The notes beneath the pieces were generated by a model. That model made no database searches. It was not told where the DNA came from and saw only the letters and a list, made by a program, of their open reading frames with translations. Shown here piece by piece: positions 1 to 10,057 of a stretch of 64,000 bases of DNA; the first letter of the stretch is position 1, and every line of letters starts with the position of its first letter. Both the position numbers and the translations under genes were made by a program. The DNA is from Hypericum androsaemum (lineage: Eukaryota; Streptophyta; Magnoliopsida; Malpighiales; Hypericaceae), in the NCBI GenBank assembly GCA_963995505.1, contig OZ023180.1, positions 5,801,263 to 5,865,262 on the forward strand, given 5' to 3'.

Positions 1-2
1 CC

Positions 3-704
3 GATTGGGCAAATGACCCACTTGATCGACGATCGACAACAGGATATGCCGTGTATCTTGGACCAAATCTGATCTCTTGGACGTCAGGCAAGCAACGTTC
101 GGTGTCACGGTCGTCTACCGAAGCGGAATACCGGGCTGTCGCAACCGTGGCATCTGAAATAATCTGGTTACAATCATTGCTCAAGGAAATTGGCCTGCCG
201 TGCTTCTCCACTCCTACAATCTGGTGCGACACTTTAAGTGCCACCTATCTATCGGCAAACCCAGTTTTTCATGGCCGTTCAAAGCATATGGAGATAGACT
301 TCAACTTTGTGCGTGAACGAGTAGCTGACAATCGTCTTCTAGTCCGCTACATCTCAGGCAAGGATCAAATTGCGGACATCTCCACTAAGCCACTCCATCG
401 CTCCCGCTTCAGTGACTTACGAGCCAAGCTGACAGTAATGAAGATTGTATTTGAAATTCAAAATCAGTGCTCACCATATCAAGTCCGAGATCACAGCCCT
501 GCAGTTACTTTCCCACGATTGGAGCTTTCCTATTCTGATTTGATCTTGATTTCATTCTGTAACAGCTGGTCCGAAATTCTCTCCATGAATCAGCCTTTCC
601 TTGTTGTATTCTGTAACAGCTTGTACAACCATCTCTATATATGTAAACATCAAGATATCAATAAAGTGTGCATAGAGATTATCCCACTTTACAAGAATGA
701 GTGA
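3..704 (+). mobile_element. Ty1/copia polyprotein, RNase H end (partial)
   Basis: An open frame runs from the window edge (codons from base 3) to a stop at 702-704. It reads as the last part of a copia polyprotein: the RNase H region with DWA at the edge, then SRSSTEAEYRA with the catalytic Glu, WCDTLSATYLSANPVF with a catalytic Asp, and the closing HMEIDFNFVRERV and QIADISTKPL blocks. The domain ends near 440; the remaining 85 or so codons do not resemble the family and probably run into the 3' non-coding part or LTR. The upstream pol, integrase and gag lie outside the window. No frameshift is visible in the part seen, so this copy is younger than most others here. Its 3' LTR limits were not identified. 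Confidence 0.9.
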
Positions 705-960
705 GCACGAGTTGCTGCATAAATTGCAGTAGTACTTAATCTTGCTGCAGAATATCATCAGCAGCAGCATATCTTCATTCTAACATTTATTAGGGACTTA
801 GATACTTTGAATCCCATTGCCATGGAATATCAGATCATGTGCGGTCGTCGATAACCTTCATTGGTATTAATTATTTGGTAAATTTCTTATATATAATGTG
901 AGATCATCACTTCATCAATAATGTATCCTGGAAAGCCTCTGGCTACACCTCTTATCACCA
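705..960. other. No gene seen; possible copia LTR tail
   Basis: AT-rich sequence with no recognisable coding. The element at the left edge must end somewhere in 450-900. The stretch around 635-700 (TATATATG followed by an AATAAAG motif) looks LTR-like, but no terminal TG/CA pair or target duplication could be set. Confidence 0.3.
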
Positions 961-1040
961 AACCCTTGAACGAACTTGTATATATATATATAAAAGCACA
1001 TCCTGGGCTAGCTTCTCTACTCCGGCCAACTAAAGTACAG
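961..1040 (+). promoter_or_regulatory. Relic promoter of CRP-A
   Basis: A TATA tract (about 979-994) is followed by AAAAGCACATCCTGGGC and then a CTTCTCTACT run. The same order precedes the CRP-B and CRP-C genes at 3600-3640 and 32530-32565. After about 1040 the similarity stops, and no signal-peptide exon follows, so this is a promoter without its exon 1. Confidence 0.5.
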
Positions 1041-1587
1041 AGTCTTTGGCAGTGAGATTTCATATGATATTATTTCTTTTTTAAGTAGATTCTGTACTTT
1101 AGTTTTAAGGTTTGGTGACTAGGGTAGACTCTGCCCTATTTTGTTACTATGCAAGTAGGCGACCATGTGCTGTGTGTTGAGTTATGGATCCTGAAAATGA
1201 GAATGCAGTTTTTTTTTTTAGGGGAGAGGAGAATGCAGTTTAGTTGGGACGATTTTGGACCTTAGTCAGATTATTTAACTGAGTTTTTTATGATATTATT
1301 TCTTTTTTAAGTAGATTTTGTACTTCATTCTCTAAGGTTTGAACTTTGTCTTCAACTACAATCTAAATTTCCCATAGCCATTAAAGACATTATTATTAAT
1401 ATGGCCCCACAAGAGATTATGAGTAATTCAAAGTCGGTTCATTGTAGTATCGAGAATTTTCTACATTAACAATTAAGTCAATCGATCCATTTTTTTCTAA
1501 TAAGTGAGAGTACTTAATTAGTATATTAGGTTCATGTATATATAAATATTAGCAGTCGTCATACGATAAAAATAATCTTTTTTGAAG
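1041..1587. other. Gene-free stretch where CRP-A exon 1 and intron should lie
   Basis: AT-rich, no coding seen. A motif of about 30 bp (TTTCATATGATATTATTTC then TTTTTTAAGTAGATT) occurs at 1058-1090 and again near 1288-1318, which points to a local duplication. The signal-peptide exon expected between the relic promoter and exon 2 is missing. Confidence 0.4.
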
Positions 1588-1653
1588 GTCATCATACCAT
1601 TGATATTGGGAAGGCAGAGAACGCAAGCTGAGGCGCAGAAGGTTGTTGGCCCT

Positions 1654-2729
1654 GGCCACGGTTCAAGATTTGTTGGTTCCACTTCATGAACTGCTGGTTG
1701 ACGGTTCGTCGAAATAATGAACCTGAACCTGCTCGGGAGTTGACGGTTCAATACCATATTAATTAATTGGCAGTTCAGGATTAATCGTCAGTTCAAGCTG
1801 CCGGTTAGCCGACAGTTCAAATTGCCGATTAGTCGGCTGTTCATCTATTTTTTAAATTTTTTTGAAAAAAAAGAAATGAATGATTGAGCTTGAACTTATT
1901 GTACTAAATTAAGTTTCCTACATATCCTCAGCTCTTGAGGAATCAAAGCCCTCGTAATTTTCTTACTTTATCAACGGAGCTATTCACCTTGAACATCATC
2001 GTCTCTTATTGTACTTCCCGTTGAGGTTGAATCAAAATCATACAGTTGTGAAGTGTTCAGGAGGCTCAATTTTTGTTGTCGTCGATCTGCCTTTGTCCAA
2101 TCAACTAGAAAAACTTGTGCCTCTAAAAATTCAGGAGTCATTAAAAATCGGTAGTCGTTCAAAATGGCATCACCTGCACTAAATGTTTTCTCAGCGGCAA
2201 TAGTTGAGACGGGACAAACAAGTATTTATTTTGCGACGGCCGACATCATTGGAAATTGCTTGGAATGATTCTTGCACCATTGCAATATAGGAAAACTAGA
2301 AGCTACATCATTATTTAGTTCAAATGAATTAATACATAACGGTCAAATTCTGAATTTGACACAACCCCAAGTCATTGTAGCCTTTTTTTTTATATCGTTA
2401 AATCAATTACACTATATTTTCTAGTATTACTACTAACGTCTATAAAAGATTGAGATCTAGAAGAAGAAGAAGCACCACCTCGAAGACTATATTCATTAAT
2501 TCAATCATAAATATCTTTTTTTTACATTATCAACACGAAAAACTAACGAACAAATATCAATATCTACAAATTTTTCTACACATTTGTTAATTTTTTTTGA
2601 ATTTAACCTTTTTTTCTTTGAATTTTTTGGGGTTGAACCGGGCCCGGCCCAGATCCTCTCGGGCCACATGCCGGATTTTGGACCAGAACCTGCCGGTTCA
2701 ACAAGTCAAACTGGCTCGCGGCCACGGTT
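1654..2729 (-). mobile_element. hAT DNA transposon remnant inside CRP-A
   Basis: About 1.07 kb lies between two copies of GGCCACGGTT (1654-1663 and 2720-2729) that may represent the target duplication; hAT duplications are normally 8 bp, so limits are approximate. The interior carries a hAT transposase C-terminus on the minus strand (separate entry). Both ends are rich in GGTTC/GAACC words, a common feature of hAT terminal regions. Most of the transposase gene is missing, so the element cannot be autonomous. Confidence 0.55.
1980..2340 (-). pseudogene. hAT transposase C-terminal dimerisation domain fragment
   Basis: Read on the minus strand from about 2340 down, the translation has FPILQWCKNHSKQFPMMSAVAK, a stop, then CPVSTIAAEKTFSAGDAIL and NDYRFLMTPEFLEAQVFLV, ending at a stop at 1980. 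The pattern P-x-S-T-x-A-x-E-x-x-F-S followed by R/Y-x-L-x-P-x-x-x-E-A is the conserved hAT dimerisation block at the C-terminus of these transposases. The N-terminal zinc finger and catalytic core are absent, and at least one in-frame stop (2226-2228) is present. Confidence 0.75.
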
Positions 2730-2792
2730 AGTTGCTGCTTACTGTACTATGTCCGCGGTGAGCCTATTTGCCCTAATTGTTGCAAGGGATAA

Positions 2793-3600
2793 TGATATTC
2801 TTAGTTACAAGTCGCGAAAGGAATCAAACAGCTGTTTTTAGTGATTAATGCATACTAGTGCTTCCATATCAAAGAAGATGCTCCAGCTCTTTAATCAATC
2901 ACTCAATTAAAGATCTCAACATTTTTTAGGAAAATCTGGATTTTTAAGTCGAACACTGTCGTATCTTATTTACTGGTGGTTAGAACAAATTACGTTGGGG
3001 TCCCGTTATATGCACTAATTACTGATCCAGTTCTTATTGTTTCAAAAAATATTTTAGTGCCCTTATAATTTTGTTAAATATTACTCTGGTATCTTTGGCT
3101 GCTGTCAATTTTTTTTTCAAACAATAAATACATTTTGTACCCTTACAAAAAAAAATACATCTCTCCCCTCCTCTCTCCTCTCTCATGTGCCTCGCGACCC
3201 CCTCTTGTGCCTCACGACCTCCTCCTTCCTCTCCCCATTCTATGCAACGCATGATGTCCCCTGTTGGACATTTTGTCCCAAAGACTACTTGTTCTTAAGG
3301 TATAAGAGAATGATAGAAATTTGTCTTGAAATGATAATATTAAAATTCTTGGAATATAACAAATATGTCACATATAAAAATGTATATTTTGTGATGAAAA
3401 AACTATCGGCGTCACTTTTTAAAAAATAACTGTAGATAGACACCGTTATTTACCGCTTTATTAATTAATAATTGACAAAATACAAAATTTAAAAAAGTGG
3501 ATGATGTAGACTCAATTAGCACAATTTGTCAAAATCAAGGCAATGTGTTTAACCTCAATTTCTGAATAATTGAAGCACCTGACTTTTCAACAATCGAACT
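2793..3600. other. CRP-A 3' flank and AT-rich spacer
   Basis: 2830-2930 resembles the 3' flank of CRP-B (CTTCCATATCAAAGAA and ATCTCAACATT words, compare 7288-7345). The rest is AT-rich with a TC-rich tract at 3160-3240. A short piece at 3258-3275 (GTTGGACATTTT) recurs at 38207 and 59091. No coding potential recognised. Confidence 0.4.
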
Positions 3601-3721
3601 TGTACATAAGCGCATCCTGGGATTCTCTATTCGAGCCAGCCGTTGCTTTAGTTTGCTCTGTAAATCTTATAGCTTCCAAATAATAGCATAATCGTTCTTC
3701 AAAAAAGAAGAAGCATAATCG
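3540..3721 (+). promoter_or_regulatory. CRP-B promoter and 5' leader
   Basis: Paralogous to 32465-32615 upstream of CRP-C: shared blocks include TAACCTCAATTTCT, CTTTTCAACAATCGAA, CGCATCCTGGG and the leader AATAATAGCATAATCG just before the ATG. Where CRP-C has TAGTATATATGC, this copy reads TTGTACATAAGC, so the TATA box has been lost. A short duplication (CATAATCG... AAGAAGAAGCATAATCG) lengthens the leader. Confidence 0.55.
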
Positions 3722-3833
3722 ATGGGCTACATCCGGAGCTTGCTCCTAGCTCTCTGCGTTCTCTTTGCAATTCTTCTCGCGGTTTCGGGTTCAGCCCAAC
3801 CCCTTCCTCCTACCCTCCAGAAGAGTAAGTTAA

Positions 3834-3838
3834 GTGTC
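3834..3838. repeat. Target-site duplication GTGTC, left
   Basis: GTGTC here and at 6986-6990 directly abuts the two ends of the copia element in the CRP-B intron, the expected 5-bp duplication. Confidence 0.85.
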
Positions 3839-4538
3839 TTTTGGGTACGGAGGCTGAGAAATGGTTCGGGACGTGATCGAATAGATTCGATGCTCGGGAA
3901 CGCTTGAGAGATCATTTGGGTCAAGAGATGGGTCGAGAAATGAAGAGGCGAAGAGGCAAAAAAGTTGGAAGCAGCAGCCCGGTGGGCACCACCTCTTCGG
4001 TGGCTGCCAGCCGCCGAATTTTGTGAAGAGTGGCGGGTGCCAGATGGCCGCCGGCCCCAGAAACCTCCTAGAACCCGGCGGCACCAAAGCTACCTGGCTC
4101 ACGAATTTTTCTAGAACTTGAACAAAAATATCCCTGCGTGTTGCTTTTAATTTCCAGGGTTCTTGGCTCTATATATACCCCTTGTAACTCATTTGTAGCC
4201 CCCAAGAGAGAGAGTATTGGCCGGAGTGAGTGGCTAGAGATAAAAGAGAGAAAATCCTAAGTGAGTGTGGGTGCCAAAGTGTGGCTTTCTTTGTAAAGAG
4301 CAAGTGAAGCTCAAGAGCATAGTGAAATATCTCTTGGCTTGGTATGCCCCCGAACGTAGATCGTTGTAGATCGAATCAGGTAACCAAATATTGTCTCTCT
4401 CTTGTGCTTTTCCTTTGTGTTTTGTGAGCTCATTTTTCTCGTTGTAATTGTGGTTCGTTTATGGGTGCATTATGGAGGTCTACTCGGTTCCCAACAATTG
4501 GTATCAGAGCTCGGGCTTAGAGCGAGGAGGGAGCGACT

Positions 4539-5378
4539 ATGATGTATGAAGGGAAGTCACCCGTGGAGAAGTTCAACAACGTGGATTTTGCCTTTTGGAA
4601 GATGCAAATCGAAGACTACTTGTACAAGAAAGTTTTGCACTTGCCACAAAGTGAGAAGAAGTTAGATGATATGAAGGAAGAGGAGTAGAAGCTCCTATAC
4701 CGTAAGGCCATGAGTGTAGTGTGCCTTTCTTTGTCTAGGAATATGGCTCTATACACCGTGAAGGACAAGACTTCGAAGGACATGCTAAAAATGTTATCGG
4801 AGATATATAAGAAGCCCTAGGTGGCCAACAAGGTTCATTTGATGAGGAAGCTCTTTAACCTTAGGATGGCGGAGGGGATGATGGTGGCCAAGCATATTAA
4901 TGATTTCAATATAACGATCTCTCAATTGAGTTTGGTAAAGATTGACTTTGACGACGAGGTACAATCCCTAATCTTACTTAGTTCCTTACCCGATAGTTGG
5001 AGTAGCACGGTCACGGTAGTGAGTACCTTGGCGGAGAAGGTAACACTCAAGCTTGATGAGGTGAGGGAATTAATAATGAGTGAGAAGATTCGAAGGAAGA
5101 AGTCTGGTATAGCCTCGGGTGCGACTTTGAGCACGAGAAATAGGGGGTCCACATTTAAGTCAAAGGAGAAGAAGGAACGGAGGAGGTCCAAGTCCAAGTC
5201 GAAGGGTGATTCGAAGAAGGATAAGAGTTTCACTCAATGTTGGAATTATGAGAAATATGATCATTTTATGGACCAATGCATGACACCAAAGAAGAAGGAT
5301 GATAAGTTGGCAAATGCAACGACGGAAGCTCATGGAGATGTCTTGGTCTTGAGCGTTGGTAGTCCGTTAGAAGCTTAG
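4539..5378 (+). pseudogene. copia gag (broken)
   Basis: Begins with ATGATG 43 bases after the LTR. Codons read EKFNNVDFAFWKMQIEDYL, the usual copia gag opening, then HINDFNITISQLS and LSSLPDSW of the UBN2/gag core, a K/R/S-rich stretch, and a zinc knuckle reading CWNYEKYDHFMDQC (Cys-x2-Cys changed to Cys-x2-Tyr). In-frame stops are at 4686-4688, 4818-4820 and 5376-5378. Confidence 0.8.
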
Positions 5379-6565
5379 GTATTGGATTCGGGTGCCTCAT
5401 TCCACTCTTGTAATGACGCGAGTATAATGGAGAGGTACATCCTGGGAAACTTAGGCAAAGTCTATCTAGCGGACGATGGGGCTTTGAAAGTTGTGGGGAA
5501 AAGAGATATTAGATTCCACATTCCTAATGGTTCGGTGTTGTTATTGAAGAGTGTGAGGCACATTTTGGAGGTTAAGAGGAACTTGCTATCCGTGGAGAAA
5601 CTTGATGATGAGGGTTACGCCGTGACCTTTGGTTGTAAGACATGGAAGATCACAAAGGTAGCCATGGGGGTGGCTCAAGGTGAGAATGAAGGGAGCTTTT
5701 ACACGACAAGGAACACTAATAACATCAATCTTGTGGGAGCTACAGATGATGCGGGCATATGGCATAGTCGCCTAGGCCATATGAGTGAGAAAGGGATGCG
5801 GGTGCTACACTCGAAAGGAAAACTATCAGACCTCAAGACCGTGGATGTGGGTCTATTCGAGGATTGTGTCCTCAGAAAGCAAAAGAGAGTAAGTTTTTTA
5901 AGAAGTGGCAAGCCTCGAAGGAGGAGAAGCTCGAGTCGGTTCATAGTGATTCTTTGTATTACATGACCTTCATCGATGATTCCATGAGGAAATTATGGGT
6001 CTACTTTTTGAAGCCTTCGATGTCTTTAGAAAGTGGAGAGCCCTTGTGGAGAATGAGACGGGTCTTAAGGTAAAGTGCTTGAGATCCGACAATGGCAGAG
6101 AGTACGAGTTTGAAGAGTTCAAGGATTACTGTGCGATAAATGAGATTCGCAAAAGATAGTAGCTAGAACCCCTCAATAAAATGGCATTGCAGAGAGGATG
6201 AACATGACAATCAATAAGAGAGCTATGGCCACGAGGTTGAAGTGTGGTCTCCTAAAGATGTTTTGGGCGGATGCAGTGAACATTGCAGCTTTCTTGATCA
6301 ATAGAGGACCATCAAGTCCTTTGGAGAACAGGATACCAGAGGATGCTTAGAGTGGCAAGGAGAACAGGATACCAGGGGTGTTTGGTTATGTTACCTATGT
6401 TCATGTGAATGCAGGTGAAAGGAGCAAGCTAGATGCCAAGTCCAAGAAGTGCACGTTCATTAGATATAGGCAAGATGATTTTGGTTTCAGGCTATGGGAT
6501 GAGAAGAACTGCAAGGTTGTGAAAAGTCGGGATGTCATATTCAATAAAAAGGTATTGTACAAGGA
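5379..6565 (+). pseudogene. copia protease, GAG-pre-integrase and integrase (broken)
   Basis: The frame after gag continues with VLDSGASFHSC (aspartic protease, D-S-G intact), VRHILEVKRNLLSVEKL, then WHSRLGHMSEKGM of the pre-integrase zinc-binding block, whose final C-x2-C has lost one Cys (FEDC). Integrase follows in shifted frames: MTFIDDSMRKLW and LRSDNGREYEFEEF carry two catalytic Asp residues, but stops follow at about 6158. FWADAVNIAAFLINRGPSSP and KKCTFIRYRQDDFGFRLWDE mark the downstream linker. The coding region then breaks off against the 3' LTR. Confidence 0.8.
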
Positions 6566-7204
6566 CCGGCAGATGCCACCCGACCCACAAATTTTGCTAG
6601 AACTTGTACAAATGCCCATGTGTATTACTTTTATTTCCTAGGGTTCTTGGCTCTATATATACCCCTTATAACTCATTTGTAGTCCCCAAGAGAGAGTATT
6701 GGCCAAAGTGAGTGGCTAGAGAGGAAAGAGAGAAAATTCTAAGTGAGTGTGGGTGCCAAAGTGTGGCTTTCTTTCTAAAGAGCAAGCGAAGCTCAAGAGC
6801 ATAGTAAAATCTCGCCTGGCTTGGTACGTCTCCAGACGTAGATCATTGTTTATCGAATCCGGTAACCAAATATTGTCTATTGTACTTTTTCTATGTATTT
6901 TTTGAGCTCGTTCTTCTCGTTGTGATTGTGATTCGTTTGTGTGCTCGTCGTGGGTGCATTGTGAAAGTTCACTCGGTACCCAACAGTGTCTTATGTAATT
7001 ATAGATATATTTTATCCTTTTAAAGGTCATGGAACCATTGATGCTGGGAAGGTCAAGGACGCATGAGTCTGCCAAGAGGGGCCACGCATTAAAATTCCTA
7101 AAATTGGGAGGACACCAAAGATACCATATGGACACACCATCTGCGGTGCAAGAGGTTGCTGCACCCGCAGAGTGCATGGATTTTGCAAATGTTGCATCAG
7201 CTAG

Positions 7205-7667
7205 TGGTAATGAGATTCTAAAGCACCAGTTGTGGAAGAAGGGATCTCACTACTACTTATAGTTGCTTCCTGCTAATAGATGATTGCTTCCATGTCAAAG
7301 AATAAGGTTGAGCTACTTTAATCATTCATCGGTTGAAGAGCTCAACATTCTTATCATATGTGTGAACGTATTAATGTCTTTATTTATATGGATTGGATAG
7401 AGGTCTGTTGTTCAAGATGCAATTTTATTTTATTTTTCCAAAATTATCGTTTGTAATTTTTTGATGTAATCTTATATCTCTTGTAACGAGTTGTAAGTTG
7501 CATTATTTTTTTTGGAAGTTAATATACATTTACTTATATAAAAAATATACTTTTGTACTAGTATACGAATTAGATACTCGTGGCAAAAATTAAATAATAA
7601 CAAGTAATACCATATGTAATATTTTTATAGAAATATCTCCCGGTGTTACTAAAATGCACGAAATGAA
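7205..7667. other. CRP-B 3' flank
   Basis: Directly after the stop, GGTAATGAGATTCTAAAGCA and GGGATCTCACTACTACTTATAG match the 3' side of CRP-C at 32999-33058. An AT-rich tail continues to a poly-T tract at 7668, where a retroposed element begins. No coding seen. Confidence 0.5.
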
Positions 7668-8640
7668 ATTTTTTTTTAGAAGGAGTGGCACAAAGCCTAT
7701 CATTAAATAAATAGATTACAATACGAGAAAAGGAAATACATAGACGAGGAACAAGGACACGTACAAGAAAAATGATACCAAACTGAAGACAACAAAGTGG
7801 CATGGGTGGAAACGATAGTCGGACGAAGAACTACGAGAGCCAATGACCTAAGCGGAATACTATCGAAACAAACGTCGGCTAACAACCACAAGACTACGTT
7901 AAAGATACAACTTCGTGAAATTGAGCATTTGAATGCACACAAAATGCATTCAAAAGAGTGCCAAAGTCGAATAAATTCAACCAAGATAAGATTACCCACG
8001 TGTATCAATAGGAATAGTATCTAAATCTATACGGACATCAGATCCAAACAAAAGAACCATAGCAAGACACTAAACAGATGTGGCAAAAGGTTAGCAACAG
8101 CCAGATCACTAACAAGAGCAAAATGACTAAAACTAACAACCAGAAGCAAAGCAAAGACAAAAATAAAAACACAAGCATAAACAACAGTAAATAAAACGAG
8201 AACAAAGGCGGAGGTAACCATCCGGGGGGAAGGTCGAGAGTGACCAACCCCCTCGGGACTCGCCAGCAACCTCCCCGGATGCGTCAGAGGGGACGCTTGT
8301 CCCTGGAGAGTGGAGACAGAGGCGGGTCTGCGAGGGCGGCAAGACCGAGCTGGATTCTGGACTGGGAGACGAGGCCGACGCCCACTGACAAACAAGAAGG
8401 TGCCGGTGAGCGAAGAGTAAACTCTGAAAAGCAGATGAGGAGGACCTGGATGGTGGCTGTTAGATGATGTATGTGACTGAGGAGTTAGGCAAGATCTTTA
8501 GGAAAGAGAAAGGTGAGCGATGGCAAGGTGAAAAAACAAATAAAAACCCTAAAGGTAGAAAGCTCCACAGAGAAAGAAGGCTCTCACGAGAAGAGAGGAA
8601 AGGAGATTTCCGTTGACTCGCGTTTCTCATTGTCCTGCAA
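7668..8640 (-). mobile_element. Poly(A)-tailed non-LTR retroelement, non-autonomous
   Basis: On the minus strand about 960 bp end in a poly(A) tract (T run at 7668-7677). The segment splits the CRP 3' flank: sequence up to about 7660 and from about 8645 corresponds to the unbroken flank of CRP-C near 33070-33200, so 7668-8640 is an insertion. The 5' part is GC-rich with open frames on the minus strand (8027-8395) but no reverse transcriptase. The last 250 bases (TATTGTAATC...TTTAATGATAGGC...) resemble plant LINE 3' ends. Target duplications were not found, and the 5' limit is approximate. Confidence 0.55.
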
Positions 8641-9330
8641 TTTTTTTGTACTCAGTTAATTAACTAGGACGTGGTTTTTGATATTTCAAAAAAAATTGTA
8701 TATTGGAAGAATGGTGACGATATTATATGATGGCTTCTTCGGTCTGATTAATTAGTAAAAAGATGATGTCTTTCCAAAACTGCAACTAGTTCCCCATTGA
8801 CCAAAATATTAAAAAAAAATTACGTTGCTTATTAATTCTGGGTCCTAATACAAGACACTCCCTCTCTTTTTGTTTGAATGGACTAAATTCTTAACTAAAT
8901 ACTAAAGAACCTCACTAAATTAATTTTTGATAAATATATAACCTCTTTAAAATGATTATATTTTTTCTGTACCAACTTTGCCTAGTTTAAAAATTAGTAA
9001 TGTGCATAAATTAATCTAGTAAAATATGAATTTATTATTACTATTTTTCTTACATTTTAAATTTAGTTTGATAAGAGTTGTTGCTCACAATTATTAATTA
9101 ATAATAACTCTCTAAATGAATAAAAAATTATGGTCCCAGTTTTTGTTCAACAATGTACGCCACGTTACAATGAGACCAAAAGCTGGTTCCATAATCCGCG
9201 TAGAGACGACTGACGAGTCTGACTGGTTTGATGCTGCATTATAAATCTGTCAACGCCCATTGGTAGCAAAAAGAGGAACGAAACTAGGCTCCACTCGTAC
9301 TCGAAGCCCACTTGTCCACTTCATATAAAT
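8641..9330. other. Spacer between CRP-B and the EF-hand gene
   Basis: 8645-8850 resumes the CRP 3' flank (TTAACTAGGACGTGGTTTTTGA, compare 33138-33160, and TTATTAATTCTGGGT, compare 33492). 9090-9350 belongs to the EF-hand promoter-side repeat, with copies at 11340-11475, 35185-35285 and 36770-37075. No coding recognised. Confidence 0.5.
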
Positions 9331-9646
9331 AATCAGAATTAATAGGATACGGTCAAAGAATTATTAATCAATCTACACATTTACCCAACCTAAGGAAAGT
9401 GGTCAAATAAAACAGGTACTAAACAGCGTACGGAAGCAGAGCAAAAAGTTTTTTTCTCAAACCATGCACATAACACGCTCTGGACTGTTCCAAAGTAGAT
9501 GATTCCCCACTATATAAAAGGAAGCCCCTTTCAAGAACGTATATAAAGAGACCAATTGTCTAAAGAAAGTCATAACAGAACCGACCTTACAACACTAAAG
9601 CTCTCTTTGATCATTCAGTTTTACCAGAAAGCAGCAATCCAAAAAT
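9331..9646 (+). promoter_or_regulatory. EF-hand gene promoter and 5' leader
   Basis: Two TATA boxes: TATATAAAAG at 9511-9520 and TATATAAA at 9540-9547. The second lies about 100 bp before the ATG. The block from ATCAATCTACACATTTACC (9368) to the leader TTTGATCATTCAGTTTTACC is repeated at 37440-37640. That copy retains the second TATA but lacks the first through a deletion of about 46 bp, so the second box is the better candidate for the core promoter. Confidence 0.7.
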
Positions 9647-10057
9647 ATGAGCGTGGAAATCTTGGACAGCACCACGATCGTCAGCTTCGTCGAGGACGAA
9701 GAAGCATTCGATCTCTTCATCTGCGACCGCTTCACCAACCTTGACTTGAATCACGACGGTCTGCTCTCCTTTGCAGAAATGATGAGGGAATTGCAGGGCC
9801 TGAGGGTCTTTGAAACCCACTTTGGCGTCGACGAGGAAAGGAGCCCAGATGAGCTTGCTCAAGTTTATGGTTCCCTGTTTGCAACATTTGACCATGACAT
9901 GAATGGCACCGTCGATATGGAAGAGTTCAAAGACGAGACAAGGAACATGATGCTGGCCATGGCGAACGGGATGGGCTTCTTACCAGTTCAGATGGTCCTC
10001 GAAGAAGACAGCTTTCTGAAGAAAGCTGTAGAGAGGGAGTCCAAACTGATTGCTTGA
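9647..10057 (+). CDS. Two-EF-hand calcium-binding protein
   Basis: Intronless, 136 residues, acidic. Two canonical EF-hand loops are visible: D33-L-N35-H-D37-G38-L-L-S41-F-A-E44 and D82-H-D84-M-N86-G87-T-V-D90-M-E-E93, each with acidic or Asn ligands at positions 1, 3, 5 and 12 and Gly at 6. Hydrophobic helices flank them. This is half the length of calmodulin and resembles small plant calcium-sensor proteins of unknown partner. It lacks a signal peptide or N-terminal MG acylation site, so cytosolic or nuclear location is inferred. The start is fixed by the leader and by similarity of the upstream region to the copy at 37440-37645, whose ATG falls at nearly the same place. A downstream AATAAA at 10265 could direct polyadenylation. 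No stop or frameshift is seen, so it is probably functional. Confidence 0.88.
   Translation: MSVEILDSTTIVSFVEDEEAFDLFICDRFTNLDLNHDGLLSFAEMMRELQGLRVFETHFGVDEERSPDELAQVYGSLFATFDHDMNGTVDMEEFKDETRNMMLAMANGMGFLPVQMVLEEDSFLKKAVERESKLIA

Larger units (their letters stand above)
1588..2792 (+). pseudogene. CRP-A: broken exon 2 of the cysteine-rich peptide gene
   Basis: A 3' splice site (TTTTTTGAAG) at 1587 is followed by codons reading S-HHTIDIGKAENAS and then TGA. These match the start of exon 2 in CRP-C (S-DRTIDVGKAKDAG) and CRP-B (S-HGTIDAGKVKDA). Similarity fades at about 1645, where a hAT element interrupts. On the far side, codons from 2727 read VSCCLLYYVRGEPICPNCCKG and stop at 2790-2792, matching the CC-x(n)-C-x-CC end of CRP-B. 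The 3' flank after 2800 also resembles the CRP-B 3' flank. Exon 1 is absent and the reading frame stops early, so this copy is dead. Identity rests on paralogue comparison inside the window only. Confidence 0.6.
3839..6985 (+). mobile_element. Ty1/copia element in the CRP-B intron
   Basis: The 5' LTR is 3839-4496, starting TTTTGGGTAC (expected TG changed to TT) and ending ACCCAACA-like. The tRNA-iMet primer site TTGGTATCAGAGC follows at 4498-4510. The 3' LTR is only 6573-6985: a deletion joins coding sequence just after the integrase/linker region to the middle of the LTR, removing reverse transcriptase, RNase H and about 250 bp of LTR. The LTR has a TATATATA box (4171-4178 and 6653-6660). 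A 5-bp GTGTC duplication flanks it. The element cannot move by itself. LTR divergence looks considerable, so the insertion is not very recent. Confidence 0.9.
3722..7204 (+). pseudogene. CRP-B: cysteine-rich secreted peptide gene with a nonsense codon and a transposon in its intron
   Basis: Exon 1 is 3722-3824 (34 codons plus one base): MGYIRSLLLALCVLFAILLA followed by VSGSAQPLPPTLQK, a clear signal peptide. The donor GTAAGT at 3825 matches CRP-C in sequence and phase. Exon 2 starts at 7026 after TTTTAAAG and reads S-HGTIDAGKVKDA, then TGA at 7064-7066 where CRP-C has GGA. After the stop the frame stays open for 45 codons to TAG at 7202-7204 and ends with CGARGCCTRRVHGFCKCCIS. The intact-looking cysteine tail suggests the TGA is recent. 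A copia element (3839-6985) occupies the intron. As read, only a 47-residue peptide without cysteines would be made. The promoter has also lost its TATA box. Confidence 0.7.
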
